A DNA stretch of 64,000 nt from Lumbricus rubellus (lineage: Eukaryota > Annelida > Clitellata > Crassiclitellata > Lumbricidae), in the NCBI GenBank assembly GCA_945859605.1, contig OX243816.1:648540-712539 (forward strand), given 5' to 3'. Of this stretch, positions 1-11,785 are shown piece by piece. A program made the translations under genes and the position numbers. The stretch's first letter is position 1. The number at the start of each line of letters is the position of its first letter. Under the pieces are notes generated by a model that ran no database searches, was not told where the DNA came from, and saw nothing but the letters and a program-made list of their open reading frames with translations.

Positions 1-274
<274 letters not shown>

Positions 275-287
275 TCCTACATGTATC

Positions 288-612
288 GTGGCGAGACAAG
301 ATACCGAACAAAACTATACAATGACATGTAAGAGAGACGACGGGGCAGGAAGAAATGGAGCACATCATCAGAAGAAGGCGACTGGGAGACGTGCTCGGCA
401 TGGAGGACGAAGGAAGAGTCAATCAAGTAATGTCATGGAATCCTGGAGGAATAAGGAAGAGAGGAAGGCCGAGAAAGAACTGGCCGGAGACCATCAGGGA
501 GGACTTGAGATGCCTAGAGATGTCGTGGGACGAGGCCAGGGAGCTGGCGGTGGACAAAGAGGAATGGAGACGATGCGTTGCCCGATGTGCAGATCTGCAC
601 GAGATGGACTAA
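288..612 (+). pseudogene. Non-LTR retrotransposon ORF2 C-terminal tail (decayed)
   Basis: The plus strand translates into the characteristic tail that follows the reverse transcriptase in many LINE ORF2 proteins: W-R-D-K near 288, then RRRRLG, then GRPRKNWPETIREDL and WDEARELAVDKEEWRR, ending at a TGA..TAA region near 612. One in-frame TGA lies near 321 and the usual W-F-G-H segment after RRRRL is missing, so this is a broken 5'-truncated copy. No RT core is present. The clade is not resolved from this fragment alone. Confidence 0.72.
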
Positions 613-891
613 ATAATAAAAAAGTTTCAAACGGATGTTGTGGTGACGGAAATTATAATCTCATCAATTCAATGGATATGGAATATGTCGCGACATTAGT
701 TCGCTATAGAAACGGACACATCTTGCATAAGTTGCATTTATTAATGTCTTTTGCGTCAATGCATTTCAAACGTTCAGGAGTTTCGAACCAGTTGTGGCCA
801 AGCTAACCTTACTACCGGCAGACTTCAAACATCAACTAAGCTTACGTAATAACATAGGCGTAACTTTCTATTGTGACGGTGGTGTCCAGTC

Positions 892-920
892 ACCACCACT
901 TTTAAAAGTGGTCGTGACAG
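892..920. repeat. Small palindrome of GTCACCACCACTTTT
   Basis: GTCACCACCACTTTT is followed directly by its near-perfect inverted copy AAAAGTGGTCGTGAC (14 of 15). The same word starts the left arm of the adjacent foldback element and recurs near 1580. Confidence 0.7.
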
Positions 921-1180
921 TCACCACCACTTTTTGGTCCGACAAATAAATATTTTTAAACATGAAAGCATTTGGTTGTTTAACATAATTATCATTAGGA
1001 CAATGCCATTGCGATGTTAGTCACTAGTAGCCTATAATCTTGTCTATCCGGCCGTGACTATAGCATCTCAATGGCATAGGATCATAGGCCTATAGCCCTA
1101 ATAACATCAGACAGCCAAAATAATGCTTTCATGTTTTAAACATAATTATTTATTTGCCAGACCAAAAAGTGGATGTGACG
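920..1180. mobile_element. Foldback / MITE-like inverted repeat
   Basis: The left arm (about 920-1035) and right arm (about 1060-1180) are imperfect reverse complements. Matching blocks include GTCACCACCACTTTTTGG with CCAAAAAGTGGATGTGAC, AACATGAAAGCATT with AATGCTTTCATGTT, and CCATTGCGATG with CATCTCAATGG. The whole segment could fold into one hairpin of about 250 nt. No coding capacity is visible and I could not define a target-site duplication, so the class is open. Confidence 0.65.
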
Positions 1181-2201
1181 TACAATATAATTAGGACTAG
1201 CCCATATAATCCTATTAAGACAGGCTGGCAAGATAAGAGAGCGGACAACTAATTATTAAGCAGCTGTGACATTTAAAATATAGCCTAGCTAGATCTATTC
1301 ATACAATTATATTATTCTATAATGGGGAAATTCGGAAAAAATTGTGAAAGAGGCTTGTTTTAATGTTGACTATAATAGCCTAGGAGAGGGTCAGTAATGA
1401 TCTGTGAGTGGAGAGATCGTCGGGCGCACCAGCCAGAGAGACGAAGGGGTAAACGAGTGAGAATGGAGAATGAAGGGAGGAGGAGTTCTCACTAGAGCTT
1501 AAGCTTAATACTAAATTCGTATCCGGGTAGGGGTAAGGAAGCCGAGGGGAAAAGGCAAGAGAGTTGTGAGCAAAGGAATAGTCACCACCACTTTTCAGGG
1601 GAAAGTTAGGCCTACGCCCATGCTTAATAATTATATCATTTTCACTATTTATTGAATCCAGATTGCTGTTGTGTTTTCTATTTTGTGAGCACACTGCGTC
1701 GTGATCTCATTAAAAAAATAATTGACATTGTAAAGAATTTGAGTAGCCTAGTCCTGCGTAATTGTGTCTTCTTCTTCCTTATCCGTGGGCTAACAGCCCG
1801 TAGGCCTAGGTGTCCACTGCGCACTTGACTATTGTTCTCCCACTTCTCTGTCCTGTGCCCGATGTGTCAGTTCCTGTGCATTCATCCCACACCATTCTTC
1901 AATGTCCTGCAACCATTCTCTGCATGGTCTTCCCCTTCTCCCCGATCCCTCCATGATTCCCGTCAATATGCTCTTTATCTTTCAACAGACAAAACGTGTA
2001 ATTGTGTACATACTCATTTACATAGACTTTATATTGTGTCTCGTCTAGTGTCGATGACAAATTTTCATGTGCGGAAGTAGGCGTTCTTGTGGACGTGTTG
2101 ATTTGCGAAAGTGAAGAAAAGTTAAAACTAAAATATTAACTTCAAGAAATAATCTTTGGAAGAAATCGGTCGCATTCAGCTGGAGTGGCAGAAATCTCAC
2201 A
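1181..2201. other. No gene seen; upstream region of first mucin gene
   Basis: Only short random frames are present. The presumed 5' UTR and promoter of the first sialomucin gene must lie at the right end, but I see no convincing TATA box or other core element. Confidence 0.4.
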
Positions 2202-2292
2202 ATGAAGCGTACACAAATTATGATCATCTTCGTCGTGGCCATTTTTGGGGCTGTCTTTGCTCAATTGAACGTCTCAACGGTCACCGAATCAG
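2202..2292 (+). CDS. Gene 1 exon 1 (signal peptide)
   Basis: ATG at 2202 opens 30 codons plus one base and ends at the donor TCAG|GTGCGA. It encodes a basic N-terminus, a hydrophobic core and a likely cleavage after V-F-A. The exon ends in phase 1. Confidence 0.75.
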
Positions 2293-5097
2293 GTGCGATT
2301 AAAACCCGAAATTCTTCAGCCCGTAAGCGTGGTCTTAGTGCAAGGGGCGCGTTTAAGGTCAGATCCAATGAATTGTGAAGATTAGATTGAGGCAATTGAT
2401 GACAGCAATGAGAGGAAGTATGAGATTAGAACTAAATGTAATGTAAAATGATAATCCGAAATATTTCTTCGTTGCGCAAAACCCGCGTCAGAGAGATGTT
2501 GTGGTGTAACTGAACATGTTCGCTATTTCTGTAATCCAGTGTAATTTGTTCAATTGAGTCAATAGACCACATTGGCCAGATTTTTATGAATATTGCGAAT
2601 TGCTAGCGAGAAGAATGGGTAAACACGCACACTGAGTGCCCGTACTCCAAACAATATGGCTGCCAACGAATGCCGTAAAATTAGAACGCGACCGATCGAC
2701 GACTTCGCAACATGCATCTCAACATGCAAAGCGTGAGGGTCGGTTAGGGCTCAGGTTAGGCGCCGTGAGGGTCGTTTAGGGTTAGTTTTAGGGTTAGTGC
2801 AGTCATTCTGCTGAAATTGAAGCTGAATTGATGAACAATGTCGTCTATAGGTCGCGCTCTAATTTTATCGCATTCCTTGGCAGCCATATTGTTTGGAGTA
2901 CGGGCACTCAGTGTGCGTGTTTACCGAAGAATGTGTGTTGAAATGGAGGAGGCTTTGTTTAAATTAAATCCATGCCTTAAGTTCGGATTCAGTTAAAACA
3001 CTGGACACGTTTTGTCCGTTGAACAATTTAAGATTAATTTGAAGTGATGAGGTGAGTGTGAAGGAAAGTTTCACAACATTAGTGAAACTTTCTAATTCTG
3101 GCAAAGTCATTGCAACGCAGTTTCATAGCAACGCAATTCTAAGGTACGATTAGTCAGTTGCCAGATAAAAATCATATGTCCAGCTGATTGAATGCAATGA
3201 GAAGACATGGTGAGTTTTGAGGCATTGCTTATAGGAAGAAAATTAAGAGTTCAGTCATAAGGGGAACTCTTTTAATCTGGTCCCATCCTAGGGTTCATCG
3301 ATATCTATATTGTTTGTATGTGCATTTGTTATAGCGCCCCTTCAAGCATCTACTCAGAGGCGCTCCCGACTGCAGAGCGGACACTGCATCGGAGTTTCAC
3401 GCCGAAGCGCTGAGCAATTGCGAGTGAAGGACTTGCCCAAGGTCCTTACGCAGCGACTTGAGGTGGATTCGAACCTGCAGCCTTTCGGCTGTAAGGCGAC
3501 GAACATACCCACTACACCACCGCACCCCATTAGTTGCATCTATATTTCTTCTACATGTAATTGTTCTTCCATGTGACCCGTACATGAAGACAGCGGGCTA
3601 TACATGTGAGAGATGTAAGCAGAGATAAGAGAAGTTCTGATCATAGGTCAATGTAAGGATTTTATTATTGGTCAGAAAATATGTTTTTTGAATGAGCTTG
3701 GGAATTGTAATGTATTGTGTTTTTAAATTTATATATAGCGCTTCTTGCAGCACAGGGTGTGAGAGGCGCTTTTAGTTCAGAAGCCCTTGGGAAAAAGAAA
3801 CGTCTTGAGAGAGAGCGAGAGGATGTGGGGGAAGAGCGAAGACATTCATGAGCTTATCCTGTAGAAGCTCTGGAGAAAGGCCATTCCATGTGGATGGACC
3901 TATCACAGCAAATTATATTTGAACATTTATATAGCGCCCCTTCAAGAGAACTCCTCAGAGGCGCTCCCGACCTGACACCAAACCATAATCAAAGAGAATG
4001 GTTTTCAAACGCTTGCGGAAAAGGGGCACAGAAAGACAAAGAAGTTCATTACGGAGACTAATAGGTGACTTATTCCAGAAATGCCTGACTTTGAACTCAG
4101 GCACACCGAACACGAGGGACAAAGAGAGTTGTAGACGCATTGAATCTCTTTCAGTTGAATATCTGAGATTCTTGTCAGTGCTCAGTTATTTCGGTTAAAT
4201 TCAGAAGAGACTATGGAGTTGAGAGAATTATTTTATTTGAAATGGCAAATACTTAAAATGGATCAATGACTGTTTTTAATTTATTATATTTTATTTATAT
4301 TTTAATCTGAATTCTTATCTTGTTACAGTCACTTCTACCGGTACATCTCCTTCTTTTACAGGCGTAACAGAAACAACAGGTTCGTCAGATTGTTGTTGTT
4401 GATCACTTTTATACAATTATTGATATTTGAAGTAAATTGTTAATTTCTGATTATTTTTGTGAAGATGTTCATCTACTAATGTTGCCACATTCACTTATTT
4501 GTATTGTTGACGTGCTCGAAAGATGCTTTGCAAATGTTTTCTTATGTTGGATGAGCATCAGTTTGGTTATATTTGCCATTTTGCTGTACATGTCAATGTT
4601 TCTCTCATCTAAATTTGCTTTTCTTCGTTTCTGTTGAAGAGTGATCAGATGTGTCTGACATTAACAGTTGAACGACACGCTGAACCACTGCACTTCGTAA
4701 CGATGATGAACTAGTGTCTGATTTACTTTTAGCTGGTAATGTGACCACTCCAGGTCCGATTACAACAGCACCGGTGGAACCAACCACTACAGCGGAATTC
4801 AATGGGTCAACAACGGCCGCACCTCCTGTCGTCAACACAACAACCAACGGCCCAACTGTTGCGCCAACGTCAACTCCTTCTGCCGCTACAACTACTACTA
4901 CTAACGCGACTACAGTCGTTAGTACGACTCCCACCGTTACTACGGACGAGCATCCGTGTGTTCCGTCGGGTTTCGATGGCGCTTCGTTCATCGGAGGAAT
5001 TGTTCTTGCTCTTGGTGTCATTGTCATTCTCGTCATCATCGTCAAGTGCTACAATCACCAGTCGCGCAAGAACGAGTTGCACTACTCGCAGTTCTAA
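2202..5097 (+). CDS. CD164/endolyn-like sialomucin, gene 1
   Basis: I assemble three exons, 2202-2292, 4329-4379 and 4733-5097, all joined in phase 1, giving 168 residues. Residues 1-20 are a signal peptide (M-K-R-T then IMIIFVVAIFGAVFA). The ectodomain to about residue 125 is Thr/Ser/Pro-rich and mucin-like with several N-x-S/T sites. The C-terminus reads S-G-F-D-G-A-S-F-I-G-G-I followed by a hydrophobic helix, K-C-Y, and a short tail ending in YSQF, a YxxPhi sorting signal. The F-D-x-x-S-F-x-G-G-I transmembrane motif and the terminal Tyr motif are hallmarks of CD164/endolyn, which cycles between plasma membrane, endosomes and lysosomes. The cysteine-rich module between the two mucin domains of vertebrate CD164 is absent. 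Function is inferred from family; extra exons in the long first intron cannot be excluded. It is first of three paralogues on this strand. Confidence 0.72.
2618..2935. mobile_element. Non-autonomous DNA transposon, 8-bp TSD, shared core A
   Basis: Terminal inverted repeats of about 75 bp begin GGTAAACACGCACACTGAG and differ at only a few bases. They are flanked by the direct repeat GAAGAATG (2610-2617 and 2936-2943). The interior (about 2736-2835) contains telomere-like TTAGGG words and is nearly identical to the interior of the element at 61682-62059. The 318-bp length and lack of coding make it a MITE. It lies in intron 1 of the first mucin gene. Confidence 0.88.
3308..3535 (-). mobile_element. 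tRNA-derived SINE, family 1 (minus copy)
   Basis: Read on the minus strand, it starts with a tRNA-like head (A-box-like GTGGTGTAGTGG, B-box-like GGTTCGAATCC), continues with ACCTTGGGCAAGTCC, and ends in GAGCGCCTCTGAGTAGA..TTGAAGGGGCGCTATAACAA. It is about 80-90 percent identical by eye to the plus-strand copy at 36252-36511. It sits in intron 1 of the first mucin gene. Confidence 0.85.
3924..4140 (-). pseudogene. L2/CR1-like LINE 3' end with GCGCC tail
   Basis: The minus strand encodes FWNKSPISLRNELL and FRKRLKTILF, the typical last residues of L2/CR1-type ORF2 proteins. A short 3' UTR follows and ends GGGAGCGCCTCTGAGGAG..CTTGAAGGGGCGCTATATAAATG. That UTR end is nearly the same as the 3' tail of SINE family 1, pointing to this LINE family as the SINE's mobilising partner. 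The copy is heavily 5'-truncated. Confidence 0.68.
4329..4379 (+). CDS. Gene 1 exon 2 (short mucin exon)
   Basis: A 51-bp segment between acceptor TTGTTACAG and donor AACAG|GTTCGT, phase 1 on both sides, encodes a Thr/Ser-rich stretch. The donor is a weak match to consensus, so inclusion is likely but not certain. Confidence 0.6.
4733..5097 (+). CDS. Gene 1 exon 3 (mucin, transmembrane, sorting tail)
   Basis: It starts after the acceptor TTTACTTTTAG in phase 1 and is open to TAA at 5095-5097. It encodes the Thr/Pro-rich stalk, a single Cys in H-P-C-V-P, the conserved F-D-G-A-S-F-I-G-G-I membrane segment and the terminal YSQF motif. Confidence 0.8.
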
Positions 5098-5744
5098 GCG
5101 TCGAAGACATTTGCAGCCAACGCTGGCTGTCTACGTGTGTAGCACGAGAGAGAGGATGGACATTTAAAAGATGGATGGACGACTGAGTGATTGAGCGAGT
5201 GAATGAGCGAGTGATTGAGCGAGTGAATGAGTGAGTGAAGGATGACTGAATGAAAAATTAGAATGCGATTTATATTCTCGGTTGAACTCTAATCAGAAGT
5301 AAATTCACCTCACACTCATTATGGTCATTGATTCGGCGTGTTTGATGCCAGAATTTAAATTCACCTACACAAAAAATAAATCAGTATGTTGATTTTAAGC
5401 TCATTCTGTATACTCCACATGATTTACATGCGATTGAGCTTAACACAAATTCGTGTCATGTCTTGCAAAAAAAAACGTGATAATGCTGATATCGATGTAT
5501 TATGTTAACTGTTGTAAACGTTGTACAATATATCGACATCTGCATTTATCTCTTTTTACATGTGTGCATTGAGTTTGCATTCTGTGTCGTAAGGCATGAC
5601 TTCCCTCCCTCTCTCCATTCACTGCACTAGCCAGTCCACACTGTTCCACAAACCTCTTTGTAAGGTGGTTCTTTATAAGATGGTAAGAATGAGAGTTTGA
5701 CACTGCATTATTTCAAACTCCATGTTAAAGAAGATGACACTAAC
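5098..5744. other. Presumed 3' UTR and spacer after gene 1
   Basis: No coding signal. GAGTGAATGA-like 8- to 12-bp imperfect repeats occupy about 5178-5255. AATAAA occurs near 5375 and could serve as a polyadenylation signal for gene 1. Confidence 0.4.
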
Positions 5745-6171
5745 CATAGATGTAAAAAACGATGAAAATAAAATAAAAAACGGTAAAAAACGACGTTTTT
5801 TCAAAAAAATAAAAAACGACAAAAAACGATAAAAAACGGAAACGGAAAATAATTTGACTTTGCTACATCTAAAACCGCATTTTACCCTTGAAAACCTTGA
5901 TTAGGAACCTACTACACGCAGGCTATCTCTTAAAATTAAATGATGATGTTAAACGATGAAATAATGACTTTAGTTAGCTGAATCCTTGAGAGTTGGCGGA
6001 AAACATAAGGAATATCAGAAAAAGTTAAAATTAAGTGAAATAATAACAGAAAGTAAATGAATAAATAAAGATAAAGAAATAATAAAAAACGATGGAAAAA
6101 ATAAAAAACGAAAAAAACGACGTTTTTTGGGAGAGAATAAAAAACGGAAAAAAACGTTTTTTACAACTATG
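5745..6171. mobile_element. AAAAAACG-rich element with 8-bp TSD
   Basis: The ends are CATAGATGTAAAAAACG and its inverse CGTTTTTTACAACTATG. They are flanked by the direct repeat ACACTAAC (5737-5744 and 6172-6179). Both subterminal zones carry many copies of ATAAAAAACG in either orientation, including the palindromic AAAAAACGACGTTTTTT. No ORF is present. The 8-bp duplication fits hAT-type transposition, and the subterminal repeats could be transposase-binding sites (inference). Confidence 0.82.
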
Positions 6172-6179
6172 ACACTAAC

Positions 6180-9100
6180 TGTATGCCTCACCTGGTCACC
6201 TGTGTGCCTAGATTACTTTCATATATAGTCGACAACTTCTGACTAATTTTCTGATTTCCATGATTATTATTCATCTTCATTCTCACTGATTATGGTGGTT
6301 TGTCAATCGGGTTTTAACAAATGGATATATAATTTTATTTCTGTATGTATCGTGTCGTATTAAAACATTTATAAAGCGCCTCTACTAGGGTGAACCGTTC
6401 AGAGGCGCATGTCATGATGAATGTATATATACACCAGAGTTACGTGTAATGTCCAACTGTCTATTTGAACTTGAAATCTCTTTCAGATAAAGCTGAAATC
6501 TCTTTCAAACCTGTTTCAATTTGTGCTTATAATCTTAGCAGGCAAAGTCTTGCAAATCTAAATAATTTAAGTTATTTTATGGCTTTGAAAAAGTTGGTTG
6601 TGATTTGCAAACAACTTGCGATGTTGACAGAACTAGTTTTCGATTTGCAGAGTTGTGTGATATATTTTGGATGAGATATCTCCAGAGATTTCTTTCAGTA
6701 AAGCTGAGTTTGACTTTTTCTACGTAGTGACATTTCTTCTGCTTTTCCATTTGTTGGATTTTCAGCTGCATATAAACCTAGAGCTGCGTGTAAAAAGCAC
6801 AAATTGTTCACACGCGTGAGATGTGTTGCTATCGTACGATGTGCCTGTGATTATTTTTCTACTCTAGTTTGCTTAACTATTGAGGTTGTGTCTACTTTCA
6901 ATAGATAAGGGTTTCATATCCACAGTTTGTAATATTTTTGTGTAAGTATTGGATGGATGGGGGCGAGGGTCATAGTTAAAATTTGGTCTGTGAAATTGAA
7001 AGCATTCCAGCCCACCACCTACCGTAGTTGGTTTGGTTTACTTCTACTTAAAACCATGAACAGGATATTACTCGATTTTTTTAAAATACACTAATGCTTG
7101 CGTCGTCGACATAGAGTTTCATGTTTTCTTCGCCGTTTCTTTAGATGGATGGTGGCTGTTCCATATCACTATATTATACTACTTGATGAAGATGAAGGCT
7201 TTTCATTACAATTGTTGCATAGCTGTAGCTTTACGTGTGCATATATGTATCACATTTATATAGTGCCTTTTATCCAGTGTTTTATTTGCCAGAAAGGAAC
7301 TGTGGGGGTCGAAAATTTGTCAGAATGCCACGCTACATGAGCGCTGGTCAAAATCTAATGCGCACGAAATTGTTTGGCTGAGGGTCAAGATTTGACCCGC
7401 AACATCTTTGCAGTGACTGAATGGTTAGAAGAAAGAGTTACGGAAAGTTGACCCACAACTAAATCGTTGCTTTTATTTTCTTATGCTGCCATGCATTATT
7501 TTTGTCAACAAAGCCTTTGATTTTTTCAGCTGGTGTGGGCGTTGTTAGATTCCCTTTTTTTATGTGATTAATTGATGACTTATAATTATTATTCAACCGT
7601 TTAACTAATTATGAAGACTTAACCATTGGCCAATCTGCGTTTTAACACTTATTAATACTTATATTAATACTTCTTGAGAGAAGTTCTTTTCTGGCGTTTT
7701 TTATTTGTGGGCGCTACATTCCCATATCACAACTGTTGTAGAATGAGTGATTTTCATTGTTTATTAATGTGTATTTCATAAGCTGTTGATATCTTACAAT
7801 CGTGAATTGTTCGTATCAGCTTTGCTATCTTAGAGTCTGACATTCCTTTTAGATTTTCATTTCGTTTCTTCTTGTGTACTCTGCTGTTTGGCGTTCTGAT
7901 GGTCGCAACGCACTTAATACTGATATTGATTGCTTTCTTTGTTTTCATTGAATAGTTGTTTATTTCTAGAAATCATCCTACTTCTAGTTATCAGAATTTT
8001 AAGCTTGAAATTGGTTGCGGAAAATGCTTGCAGAATCTTTGCCCGAAATGTTAAGAATGTTGATATTTGGTTTCTGCTATGGAATGCGAACGTTGGTTTT
8101 AGTCGCAATGAAGCTGTTGATGCCTTAACATGTTCAATGGTGATTCTGCTGTGACATTTAGAAGTCTTATAATATAAGTGTTTTGAATATTCACTCGCTT
8201 TCAATAGTCATGTTAACAACGACAGAGATTTTAAGGATTGCTAAAGCATTTGTTCATGGATTTTATGCTTCTGTTTAAAGTTACCTTGCCAATGGTTCAT
8301 CATTTCGTGAATTTTTTGGCATGCAATGCATGGCAAAACATGCTTGGCATCAAGTTTACACTCAGCGATATTTTTTGCAAATGGTAATGGTTGTTGAAAT
8401 GGTGTTTGAAAAGTGTAGTAATGAAAAATTCTGGAGTTAAATTCTCAAAGAATAAGCTTTTGTGTCTTTTGTGTATAATAAAAAAACTCGTATTTGTGTG
8501 GAATTGCTCAACGTCAGTTTTGAGAAAATATTTTTCACGAGTTCTTGTGAAGCAATATTGTTTGAGATTATTCAAATCTTTTTCTTTATTTTGTGTCACT
8601 ATTCTTATTTTTCCTCAGCTGCTTTGACCTTAGATGGCAAGGCTTCAGCTGCCTTGAACTATTTTTTGACCTTTTTGCCCTGACCCAAATTTGGCCTCAA
8701 TTGTCTTGACCTGGGATTTGTCCTTGACATTGATTGCACACATTAAGTCAATGCTTTGCCTTTGTGTGTTGGCGGATTGATGTGCAAATTACCAACCAAC
8801 AGAAACTGCTCTTTAGCTGTTCTTGTCGTATCGTGAAACGTTGTAAGTTTTCTATCTGTTCTGGATAATCTCTGTACAATGTTTGTCAGAAAATATTCTC
8901 AGTATTTACGGGTACATGGAGTTTCGTTGGTCTTTGTCTGTCTGTCTGACCATGGGCGCCTGACCATGAGGAAAGGGGGAGAGGGCACTTACCCAACCCT
9001 GGACAATTGACCCTTATTGTGATCCCAATCCCATACACGAGCTTATCCAGTAGTTGATGAAGAGGATGAGGAGGATGAATGCCATTCCAAGCGGAGAGTA

Positions 9101-10701
9101 ACCTTTCGCAGCAAATGTGAATATTCCTAAATAATAATGGATATGTATAAAATGGGGGAAATGCACATTAAAAAATTTCCTGTTTTGCATTTTTCAAGCT
9201 CTTGCTGTAAAAAAGCAATCATGAACATTGTGTTTTGCCTCCTCTTGTGAAAGTATCTGCAGTATGCATCTATATGTCTGACTATCTCTAAGTAAGTCTC
9301 GCTGACTGGCTAACTGAAGTTACAAAAGCAGGGACAATGAATGACCTGTCGTCTGTACTGCTACTCTAATAACAGTTTGCTTGCGGTGACTGGACCATGT
9401 GGTTGGGAGGTCCAGTGGGCGTAGTAGCAGCTGACCATCCCCCTTCCGATAGTAATTACCCAATTGATCCGCCCAATGTCGAAGACACCAGCAGGTTGGC
9501 GGGGGGGAGGGAGGGGATGGGGGTGTGATGCGTTTAATCTCAACCGGATTGACGGTTTGTAAGCCGCAAATGATCCGGATTACCGAAGCACAAAGGATCA
9601 ACCAACCAGATTGAAGCAGATGGTTCGATCGTCCGCTCGCTGCTTTGCCAGCGGACGAAAGAAACCGAGTCTGATTTACCTGCAGCAGCTGCTTCGGGTG
9701 TGTCGTGGTGTTGGGTGACGTGCGCCGAGATTGAACGGACATCTGGCGAATGAAGAAGTGGTCAGAATCAGACAATAATAATTATTATTATACTAGCCTA
9801 TGCGCTTCTATCGTGTTATTATTTGCTAGTGCGCAGCTACAATTTGACAGCAATTGCGACAGCTTGTTAGCGATCAGCCATCGCTGCATAGGAAGGGTTT
9901 TACACACCCACATATAGACAGACAGACATGGCGACAGACATGGCGAGAGACGGAGAGAGACATACTTATGACGACACGTGAGGCAATTATCTTTATGCCA
10001 CGGGGGGGGGGGGTGTGGCAGTCGATGGATCAACGCTCGGGAATAAGCTGGTGCCCTGAACGTGCTTGGCTTTCGAGTGACGCTTTGGAAATTATGCATG
10101 CTTGAGTTGATATAGCGCCTTCGTTAAGCTGGTCTTCCTTATTTGATACTCGTGTGGCTTTTGTGCGAGTACGGTGAGCAATTGTTGTGTTGATTTTTAC
10201 ATTCAAGCTATTCAATGAACCGTGGAAATGCATGACGATGGTTTTAATTAAGAAAGCAATTGACATCAAAATGAATATTAAATCTTATAACCTACACGGA
10301 AATCTTCCAAATTAACTTGAAGCAATGCGCACAAGGTGGGATAAGTTAGACACAAAGTCTCCATCGTCATCGTCATCATCAGCAGCAGCAGCAGCAGCGA
10401 TGAGCGGAACTATGATACCTGTTGGCCTATATAATAATAGTTTTTCATTAATTAAACGTCTGCAAACGCACTGCGCTTTACATATTCGAATTACCGGGGG
10501 CCTGGGGGTTTCAACCCCCAGTATTTCTTAGAGCCCATGCCATGTTAAAGTATGTTTTTCACACCTCGATTCCAAGTGGATAATGGTCCAACCCCCAGGT
10601 ATTTTTCCACAATAATTCTTACACTGGTTCAAGGTAGGCCTATGCAGTAGGCCCCTAATCTTAATTAACATCAAACTGAACAGACAGCCTGCGATAGGCC
10701 T
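6180..10701. other. Long stretch without a supported gene
   Basis: Frames here are short and AT-biased with no recognisable domain. Short copies of the TTTATAtAGCGCC tail motif occur near 6367-6412, 7254 and 10110. A G-run follows near 10002, and a CAG/TCA triplet tract lies at about 10360-10400. Confidence 0.5.
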
Positions 10702-10712
10702 ACATGGTGCTA

Positions 10713-11007
10713 ATAAGTAAGTAAAGTAAGTAAAGACATCCCAGGGCCGAAGGCCCGTTGGTGAGGCGCTCATCTCCTTTTCTAGGCCCTTGAGCCGGCA
10801 ATGGACGAATCCCGAGGTCCTGGACACGGGGCCAGTGTATCGCAGGACTTGCCGTTTACTTCCCAGCTTACGCCGGTACCAAATTATACTGCTTGGTGAC
10901 AGAGGCACGTGTGCGTGAACAACTTGCCCAAGGTCGTTACCCGGAGTCGAACCCACAACCTCACGCTCCGTGAGCCGACGCGTTACCGGTCCGCCACCAG
11001 GTCGCAC
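10713..11007 (-). mobile_element. tRNA-derived SINE, family 2
   Basis: The minus strand begins GACCTGGTGGCGGACCGG (A-box region), has GGTTCGACTCC (B box), then GACCTTGGGCAAGTTG, a body, and an ACTT-repeat tail. It is flanked by an 11-bp direct repeat ACATGGTGCTA (10702-10712 and 11008-11018). The CCTTGGGCAAGT core is shared with SINE family 1 although the rest differs. The open frame across it on the minus strand is not a gene. Confidence 0.85.
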
Positions 11008-11048
11008 ACATGGTGCTATTAGCAACCTACAAATAGGCTACAAAGCAT

Positions 11049-11130
11049 GTCCGCCCAATAAGGGCTCGAACTCAATACCTCTCGGTCTCATCTACGCCAA
11101 CGTGCTGTCCATTACTCTATCGGACCCTTA
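11049..11130 (-). repeat. tRNA-like fragment
   Basis: The minus strand reads AAGGGTCCGATAGAGTAATGG then a B-box-like GAGTTCGAGCC and ends near CTTATTGGGCGG. It is tRNA-sized and could be a tRNA pseudogene or a SINE head. The boxes are imperfect and I could not fit a full cloverleaf by eye. Confidence 0.35.
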
Positions 11131-11173
11131 ATTGTAGGCTAGGCCTATATAATTATATATATATAGTATATTA

Positions 11174-11784
11174 TCTATATAAATAAAAATGAAACTTTGC
11201 AATAGTGCGGTCACGATAACGCCGAAACTAACGCACCGATTCTTTTCAAAATTTACCAAAACCTTCCATTCCAATAGCCGCAGGTCACAACATTTTTACC
11301 CCCTCCAAAAAAACCATCGTTTCCACAAAAAGTTAAAAAATCTCACTTTTCATCGCTTTAAATACTGCGGTCACGATCACGCCGAAAGTAACGCGCCGAT
11401 TCTTTTGAAAATTTACCAAAACCTTCCATTCCAATAGGACCAGGTCACAACATTTTTTCCCCCGAAAAAAACCAATCCTTTCCACAAAAAGTGAACTTTG
11501 CTTTGCAATCCGTTCGACCGCCATTTGCAATTTCAGCCAAACCAAACGCTTGCACCGAAACACAGTGACAAAACATCAATGAGTTCGCGTCCCGTGACGT
11601 CATAAGCGAGTCGATAAATAATTCCATTACGAAAAAGGCCTTACCGCTGTCAGTTAGGGACGTTGTCAGGGAGGTGGAGGTGGAGGTGGAGGGGGAGGGG
11701 GAGAGGGAGGGGGAGTGGGAGGGGGAGGGGAGGGGGAAAGGGAGGTCTTTTTTGCCACAGCAACGCGTGGCTGGGTACAGCTAG
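11174..11784 (+). mobile_element. Non-autonomous Helitron
   Basis: It begins TCTATATAAATAAAAATGAA and ends GGGTACAGCTAG, inserted between A and T as Helitrons do. A hairpin GCCAC..GTGGC sits just before the CTAG end. The interior has two copies of a GCGGTCACGA..CCTTCCATTCC segment and a G-rich purine tract at about 11668-11745. A shorter relative lies on the minus strand at 20790-21278. No Rep/helicase coding is present. Confidence 0.75.
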
Positions 11785-11785
11785 T

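Noticed and set aside
1380..1694. 104-residue frame on minus strand
   Set aside because: No domain, no splice context, ordinary composition for random DNA.
2736..2835. Interstitial telomere array
   Set aside because: TTAGGG-like words are few and irregular and lie inside a MITE core that occurs twice.
10528..11025. 165-residue frame on minus strand
   Set aside because: It is the tRNA-derived SINE at 10713-11007 with flanks; the tRNA-like head and target duplication explain it.
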